Assembly (NCBI RefSeq): GCF_900250075.1
Contig: NZ_LT977072.1
Location: 1 to 30,709, forward strand
From: Cupriavidus taiwanensis
GTDB taxonomy: Bacteria > Pseudomonadota > Gammaproteobacteria > Burkholderiales > Burkholderiaceae
Length of the DNA: 30,709 nt
Direction of reading: 5' to 3'
Shown here piece by piece: positions 26,528-30,709 of this stretch; positions within the stretch are counted from its first letter, which is position 1, and each line of letters starts with the position of its first letter. Under the pieces are notes generated by a model, which was given only the letters and a program-made list of their open reading frames with translations, had not been told where the DNA came from and searched no databases. A program made the translations under genes and the position numbers.

Positions 26528-27238
26528 CTAGGACGTCCGTACTGGATTGATCTGTGTGGGGAGTTTGGGCAGTGAGCTGATCACAAAGTTACGTTCCTTC
26601 AATGCCGAAATTAGCCGAGGAAGCGCCCTGACGGTTTGCTCTCGTGATGCTGTGTACGGGCGCGATGCCAACTCGTTCGGTGGACAGCCATCATGCAATA
26701 GCACGATTGACCCTGGCTCTACGGTCGCCAACACGGTATCGACAATCAAATCAACACCCGGGCGTGCCCAATCTTGAGGGTCTACTGACCAGTGAAGCGG
26801 TGTCAGACCCGCATTCTTTCCTTCGACGCATACTTCAGGAGTCCATACTCCATACGGCGCGCGCAAGAAGCGCACAGCTAGGCCAGGGGAAGCCTTGGTG
26901 ATGATCGCGTTCGTATCGAGTATTTCGCGTCGCAACACATCGCGGTTGCATTGGGACAGATCGAGATGCGTCATCGTGTGGTTGGCAACTTCGTGTCCAT
27001 CGGAGATCATTCGCCGAATTAGTTCCGGATGTTCCGCTGCGTATGCACCTAGAACGAAGAACGTGCCTGGGACATGAAATTGGCCCAATATGTCCAAGAT
27101 CTTCGGTGTCCATATCGGATTCGGTCCGTCATCGAATGTAAGGAAAACCTTACGTTGTTTGACTTTGGCATCACGTTCTCGAATTTCTGACGGCCAAGAC
27201 AAACGTTCCGATGTTTCGCTGTGCACCTTTTCAGCCAT
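26528..27238 (-). CDS. nodB: Nodulation protein NodB, chitooligosaccharide deacetylase
   Basis: A 236-residue polysaccharide-deacetylase-fold enzyme that removes the N-acetyl group from the non-reducing end of the NodC product. Motif 1 TFDDGPN lies at residues 34-40 (D36/D37), and metal ligands H87 and H91 are in NHTMTH. RAPYGVW, HWSVDPQDWARPG and IVLLHDG follow. The family is usually about 215 residues; the N-terminal 25 or so residues before KVFLTFDDGP are longer than in many NodB proteins. It is the first gene of the operon, about 120 bp downstream of the nod box. Confidence 0.96.
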   Translation of the reverse strand: MAEKVHSETSERLSWPSEIRERDAKVKQRKVFLTFDDGPNPIWTPKILDILGQFHVPGTFFVLGAYAAEHPELIRRMISDGHEVANHTMTHLDLSQCNRDVLRREILDTNAIITKASPGLAVRFLRAPYGVWTPEVCVEGKNAGLTPLHWSVDPQDWARPGVDLIVDTVLATVEPGSIVLLHDGCPPNELASRPYTASREQTVRALPRLISALKERNFVISSLPKLPTQINPVRTS

Positions 27239-27359
27239 GATTCGTTACGTTACCTTGTGGTTGTCCGTTATGCCTTCGGTCTCAATGTGCGCTGTCCGCA
27301 ATGCGACACGGGGATCCGCTAATTGGTAGCCGCCGCAACTTTGCGTCAGCGGCGCTAAT

Positions 27360-27407
27360 TTGTACAATCGATTGTTTCGATCTCAATCATCGATGATGTG
27401 GATGGAT
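27360..27407 (-). promoter_or_regulatory. nod box (NodD binding site and operon promoter)
   Basis: Read on the minus strand, the site begins ATCCATCCACATC at 27407 and contains the hallmark ATCGAAACAATCGATT (about 27369-27384), then continues to about 27360. This matches the roughly 47-bp nod box with its ATC-N9-GAT halves and AAACAATC core. It is oriented toward nodB. Its upstream edge lies only 4 bp before the nodD ATG, so NodD binding should also affect nodD itself. Confidence 0.93.
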
Positions 27408-27411
27408 CCAT

Positions 27412-28344
27412 ATGCGCTTCAAAGGCCTTGACCTCAACCTTCTCGTCGCACTTGACGCACTCATGACGCAGCGGAATTTAACCGCCGCGGCGCATAGCAT
27501 CAACCTAAGCCAGCCCGCTATGAGCGCAGCTGTCGCGAGGCTGCGAGACTATTTCAGCGACAGTCTTTTTGTTATGCGTGGGCGGGAGTTCGTTCCGACT
27601 GCTCGAGCGATGGAACTCGCCGGTCCCGTCCGTGAAGCACTATCGCACGTCCAGCTCTCGATCATCTCGCGTGACGTATTCCAGCCATCTAAGTCGAAGC
27701 GACGTTTCAGAATTTGTCTTTCGGACTTCATGACCCTGGTCTACTTTAAGAAGGTCATGAAGCGCGTCGCATGCGAGGCGCCTTCCGTCAGCTTCGAGCT
27801 GCTCTTTCCCGACGATGAACCTGGCGAATTGCTCCGACGAGGCGATGTTGATTTCCTGATACTACCGGAGTTGTTGTTGAGTGATACACATCCCAAAACG
27901 CGCCTTTTTGAAGAAAAGCTTGTGTGCGTAGGTTGTCCGACAAATAAGCAGCTGTCCCGACGAATCGCTTTGGAAAAGTACATCTCGATGGGGCACGTGA
28001 CTGTAAGGTTCGGACGATCACGCCGGCCCTCGATTGAGGAGTTTTTTCTCCTCGAGCTGGGATTCAAGAGACGTGAAGAGATTGTTGTTCCAACCTTTGA
28101 CCTGATCCCACCGATGCTGTCCCGTACCGATCGCATCGCAACGCTGCCGCTACGACTAGCTCAGTATTTTGGCGAAGTGGTTCCTTTGAGGATTGTCGAT
28201 GTACCGCTGCCACTTTCGTCGTTTACTGAGGCTATTCAATGGCCTGCGTTACATAACGGCGATCCAGCAAGCATTTGGATGCGCCAGGTGCTATTGGAGG
28301 AGGCAAAAAGTTTAGCTAGTGTTGACGCGAAGAAGTCTGACTGA
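27412..28344 (+). CDS. nodD: NodD, LysR-type regulator of nodulation genes
   Basis: A 310-residue LysR-family activator that binds the nod box and responds to plant flavonoids. The N-terminus [20 protein letters not shown] is the classic NodD start, followed by the helix-turn-helix [27 protein letters not shown] and a type-2 periplasmic-fold inducer domain from about residue 95. The ATG at 27412 is separated from the nod box by 4 bp and has at best a poor ribosome-binding site overlapping that box. It is divergent from nodB. Confidence 0.96.
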   Translation: MRFKGLDLNLLVALDALMTQRNLTAAAHSINLSQPAMSAAVARLRDYFSDSLFVMRGREFVPTARAMELAGPVREALSHVQLSIISRDVFQPSKSKRRFRICLSDFMTLVYFKKVMKRVACEAPSVSFELLFPDDEPGELLRRGDVDFLILPELLLSDTHPKTRLFEEKLVCVGCPTNKQLSRRIALEKYISMGHVTVRFGRSRRPSIEEFFLLELGFKRREEIVVPTFDLIPPMLSRTDRIATLPLRLAQYFGEVVPLRIVDVPLPLSSFTEAIQWPALHNGDPASIWMRQVLLEEAKSLASVDAKKSD

Positions 28345-28806
28345 TAAACGATGTCCGGGCAGTCACAAGAGGCGCCAATTGCATTCACCGTCATAGGGGA
28401 TTGAGATCCTTCAATCCAGCAGGGCACAAGTTTCAGAACTACGGTGCACCCGCAGATGAGCCTCTACCCATACTTCGCGAGCTTTCTATTCCTGTTGGTG
28501 TGCAACCCCTCATATGAGGCGTTAAGCATAGACGACCCCGATGCGGGAGCGGCGTCAAACGCAGGGATTGTGCTAAAGGCGCCGTTTTTTCAGTTAGTAT
28601 CCTATGCGCGCACAGAGGGGCGTTGTTGTCCTCCGTGTCCCTCCGACATCGCCACTGCGATATTGTCCGTTTGTTGACATTGTAGATGTCCGCCCACTGG
28701 CGGCGTCGTTCGAACTTGCCATCGCGCGCAGCAAACTAATGTGTCGTTGTGGCCAAGTCGTGTTTGCTGACGGCGTTTGATGAGCTATCCCGGGGAGTTT
28801 AAATCC
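28345..28806. other. nodD-nifA intergenic region
   Basis: About 460 bp that should contain the nifA promoter. An open frame of 77 codons from a GTG (28444-28677) has a hydrophobic start (LYPYFASFLFLLVC) but no clear ribosome-binding site; I do not call it a gene. A sequence matching the NifA activator site TGT-N4-T-N5-ACA lies at 28664-28679. I found no -24/-12 element with correct spacing downstream of it. Confidence 0.4.
28664..28679. promoter_or_regulatory. Possible NifA upstream activator sequence (TGT-N10-ACA)
   Basis: The bases tgtccgtttgttgaca fit TGT-N4-T-N5-ACA exactly and lie about 128 bp before the nifA ATG. If real they would allow NifA autoregulation, as in some rhizobia. However, no sigma-54 promoter with proper GG/GC spacing follows, and the motif can arise by chance in a few hundred bases. 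Confidence 0.3.
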
Positions 28807-30453
28807 ATGCCGCATTTCTATGCTAACGAGAGTGCTAACGATTTCGATTTGGTGTACGAGGTAGTGCAGACGCTAGTTTCGTCGCGGGATGCTGAGCAGA
28901 CGTTGGACAGATCCTTACGGTATCTTTCATCTGCGCTAGGATGGCGCTCCGCCTTCATAGCCGTCGCGGAGCCAGGTGGATATCTAGCTGGATTTTGTTC
29001 CACGGGACTTTCGGAGGGCTGGCGCGAGCGCGTACGCTTTCTTCCCGATGAGGGGGTCGTGGGCCGCATTCATTCAAGTGATTCGCCTGTCATTGTCCCT
29101 GAGATTCACGAAGAACATCTTCTCGCGGACCGCTTCGGACCTGCTAATGAATTGGACGGTGATCATCTCGCTCTCCTGGGGACTCCTATCCGGCATGAGG
29201 GCCGTCCGCTCGGGGTGCTGGTCGCATTTTGTGAGAATCGAGACGGAACGCGCACCTTTGCTAACGATCTCCAACTTATGAAAGTTGTTGCAGCGCCGAT
29301 GGGGCAAGCGCTGCTGCTTAATCGCGAGGCGATGAAAAAGGGCGGTAACACGGAACAGGTATGTAGACGTCGTCCACAGAAGGAGCATCACCCTTTGCGC
29401 AATATAGAAAACGCGGTAGGCGATTCCCCATCGATGCAGAGGGTGTTTGCGCAAGTTCATCAAGTCGCCCCGGCGAGGGCGACAGTACTCTTGCGCGGTG
29501 AAAGCGGAACGGGGAAGGAATTGATCGCACGCGCAATCTATAGCTTGTCTCGGCGTAATGATCAGCCATTCGTTTCGGTGAACTGCGCGGCGCTTTCAGA
29601 GACTCTCTTGGAGAGCGAACTGTTTGGCCATGAGAAGGGAGCGTTCACGGGGGCACAATCCCAACGGAAAGGTAGATTCGAACTAGCACACGGCGGCACA
29701 CTATTTCTCGATGAAATTGGCGATATCTCGCCGTCATTCCAAGCGAAGTTATTGCGGGTTCTGCAAGAAAGGGAGTTTGAGCGCGTCGGGGGGGCCATGC
29801 CCGTAAGAGTTGATGTGAGGCTAATCGTCGCGACAAATCGCAACCTCGAACGTATGGTCAAAGAGGGTGAGTTCCGAGCAGATCTGTATTATCGCATTAA
29901 CGTGGTAAGCATTCGTCTGCCACCGCTACGTGAGCGCCGCGACGATATTCCGGCTTTGGCGCAATACTTTTTAGATCGATTCAACCGTGACAATGGCAGA
30001 TCGCTGCGCTTCACAGAGGGAGCATTGAGGGTGCTTTCGGGTTGCTACTGGGCCGGTAACGTGCGTGAGTTGGAGAACTGCGTTGAGAGGACCGCGACAA
30101 TGGCACTCCACGATTCCATTGATCGGCTCTCATTCCTGTGTGAGATGGATAAGTGTCTAACCCAAGGATTGCATGACATCGAGCGAGAAGACGCCGTACG
30201 TCCGGGCCGATCGGTAAACGCTGCGGCGAGTGAGGAGGTCATTCCTGCCGTCTCCGTAGATGCAGGTCACGATAGCGCCAGATTTACCCTGCCCAGCAGG
30301 AACGATAGACCTCAAAGCGAGAGAGAGCGACTCATTTGGGCCATGGAGCGCTGTGGCTGGGTGCAGGCAAAAGCGGCCCGGCTCTTGGGTATTACGCCAC
30401 GGCAGATTGGCTACGCGCTGCGTAAGCACGGGATCGAGCTTCGCCGTTTCTGA
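28807..30453 (+). CDS. nifA: NifA, sigma-54-dependent activator of nitrogen-fixation genes
   Basis: A 548-residue enhancer-binding protein. An N-terminal GAF domain occupies about residues 15-170. The AAA+ domain has Walker A GESGTGKE (231-238), the sigma-54 contact loop GAFTGA (278-283) and [13 protein letters not shown]-terminal Fis-type helix-turn-helix ([22 protein letters not shown]) ends the protein. Cysteines at 413, 425, 445 and 450 give C-X11-C-X19-C-X4-C, the signature of oxygen-sensitive rhizobial NifA. I chose the ATG at 28807 (MPHFYANES) because GGGGAG lies 9 nt upstream; an earlier ATG at 28780 has no such site. Confidence 0.96.
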   Translation: MPHFYANESANDFDLVYEVVQTLVSSRDAEQTLDRSLRYLSSALGWRSAFIAVAEPGGYLAGFCSTGLSEGWRERVRFLPDEGVVGRIHSSDSPVIVPEIHEEHLLADRFGPANELDGDHLALLGTPIRHEGRPLGVLVAFCENRDGTRTFANDLQLMKVVAAPMGQALLLNREAMKKGGNTEQVCRRRPQKEHHPLRNIENAVGDSPSMQRVFAQVHQVAPARATVLLRGESGTGKELIARAIYSLSRRNDQPFVSVNCAALSETLLESELFGHEKGAFTGAQSQRKGRFELAHGGTLFLDEIGDISPSFQAKLLRVLQEREFERVGGAMPVRVDVRLIVATNRNLERMVKEGEFRADLYYRINVVSIRLPPLRERRDDIPALAQYFLDRFNRDNGRSLRFTEGALRVLSGCYWAGNVRELENCVERTATMALHDSIDRLSFLCEMDKCLTQGLHDIEREDAVRPGRSVNAAASEEVIPAVSVDAGHDSARFTLPSRNDRPQSERERLIWAMERCGWVQAKAARLLGITPRQIGYALRKHGIELRRF

Positions 30454-30523
30454 TGGCAGCATATCGCTGGTGGGTGCTTCCCTACACCTATGGTGTGTGT
30501 CAAGATAGTTGTCGCGTCCGCCG

Positions 30524-30709
30524 TTATGCTGCTTTCCGGTGCTCGCTAGCTTCCTGCTCAGTTCGTTCGGGGTTCAAGAAGACCACTGGATCCAGCTTCC
30601 AATTGCGGATCCCTCGCGACCAGCGCTGCGGATGTCGGGCGCGAGCTGCCTGATATAGCATCGTGCGTCGCGCCAGTAGGGGCGGCGCTTCGCCGCTGTG
30701 CCGCTGGTG
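30524..30709 (-). pseudogene. IS3-type transposase, C-terminal tail, runs off the window
   Basis: On the minus strand a frame enters from the right edge and ends at TAA (30524-30526). It reads LLARRTMLYQAARARHPQRW, then SRGIRNWKLDPVVFLNPER. The H-P-x-R-W-S-x-x-x-R-N-W...LNPER ending is typical of the C-terminal tail of IS3-type transposases common in Burkholderiales. A strong GC hairpin (ggcgg/ccgcc-type) lies in the last 30 bases. Whether the upstream part is intact cannot be seen. It lies 70 bp after nifA. Confidence 0.6.

Noticed and set aside
28444..28677. Small secreted or membrane protein between nodD and nifA
   Set aside because: GTG start without a ribosome-binding site, no conserved features, and a region expected to be regulatory.
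28690..28776. Sigma-54 promoter directly before nifA
   Set aside because: tggcggcgtcgttcg lacks the -12 GC, and tggccaagtcgtgtttgc has a spacer three bases too long.
1..30709. CRISPR array or tRNA genes
   Set aside because: Scanning by eye showed no regularly spaced repeat array and no convincing cloverleaf sequence; a computational scan was not possible.

Overview
The window carries the nodulation core of a rhizobium. A lipochitooligosaccharide (Nod factor) operon, nodB-nodC-nodI-nodJ-nodH-nodA-nodS-nodU plus an adenylylsulfate kinase, is read leftward from about 27.24 kb to 18.24 kb. It is preceded by a nod box and a divergent nodD, and nifA follows nodD. The gene order nodBCIJHASU, the Burkholderiales-looking degraded genes and the mixed IS remnants point to a beta-rhizobium, most likely a Cupriavidus (C. 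taiwanensis-like) symbiotic plasmid. That assignment is an inference from gene order and protein character; no database was searched.

Layout. (1) 1-6.3 kb is a decayed region. It holds a frameshifted TniB/TniQ transposition module, one intact aldose-1-epimerase-like gene, and a string of broken catabolic genes (GntR-type regulator, amidohydrolase, isopropylmalate/tartrate-dehydrogenase-like, Bug/TctC receptor, aldehyde dehydrogenase). (2) 6.36-9.97 kb is an intact signalling module: a NarL-type response regulator facing a membrane PAS histidine kinase, with a periplasmic sugar-binding-type protein translationally linked to the kinase and no transporter genes. (3) 10.3-11.2 kb holds an ISL3-family remnant. 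(4) 11.4-13.56 kb holds a HesB/IscA-like gene lacking its C-terminal Cys pair, facing a three-gene operon (unknown protein, ankyrin protein, FmdB zinc ribbon) that is preceded by a near-consensus sigma-54 promoter. (5) 13.95-15.68 kb is a divergent Lrp-type regulator and ACC deaminase pair (acdR/acdS). (6) 15.9-18.2 kb has a hemerythrin protein and an IS481-type element that lost its catalytic core but kept both complex ends. (7) 18.24-27.41 kb is the nod operon and nod box. (8) 27.41-30.45 kb holds nodD and nifA, followed by the tail of an IS3-type transposase at the right edge.

How the genes work together. NodD bound at the nod box should switch on nodB onward in response to plant flavonoids. 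NodC, NodB and NodA build the acylated chitin backbone; NodS and NodU add N-methyl and carbamoyl groups; NodH adds sulfate from PAPS, to which the terminal APS kinase contributes; NodI and NodJ export the product. NifA carries the oxygen-sensing cysteine pattern of rhizobial NifA and would act with sigma-54 on nitrogen-fixation genes, and possibly on the 13.5-kb operon here. ACC deaminase would lower plant ethylene during infection.

The most interesting leads are the sigma-54-preceded unknown/ankyrin/FmdB operon, the binding protein-kinase-regulator module without a transporter, the reduction of NodQ to a lone APS kinase, and the 412-bp interruption between nodB and nodC.
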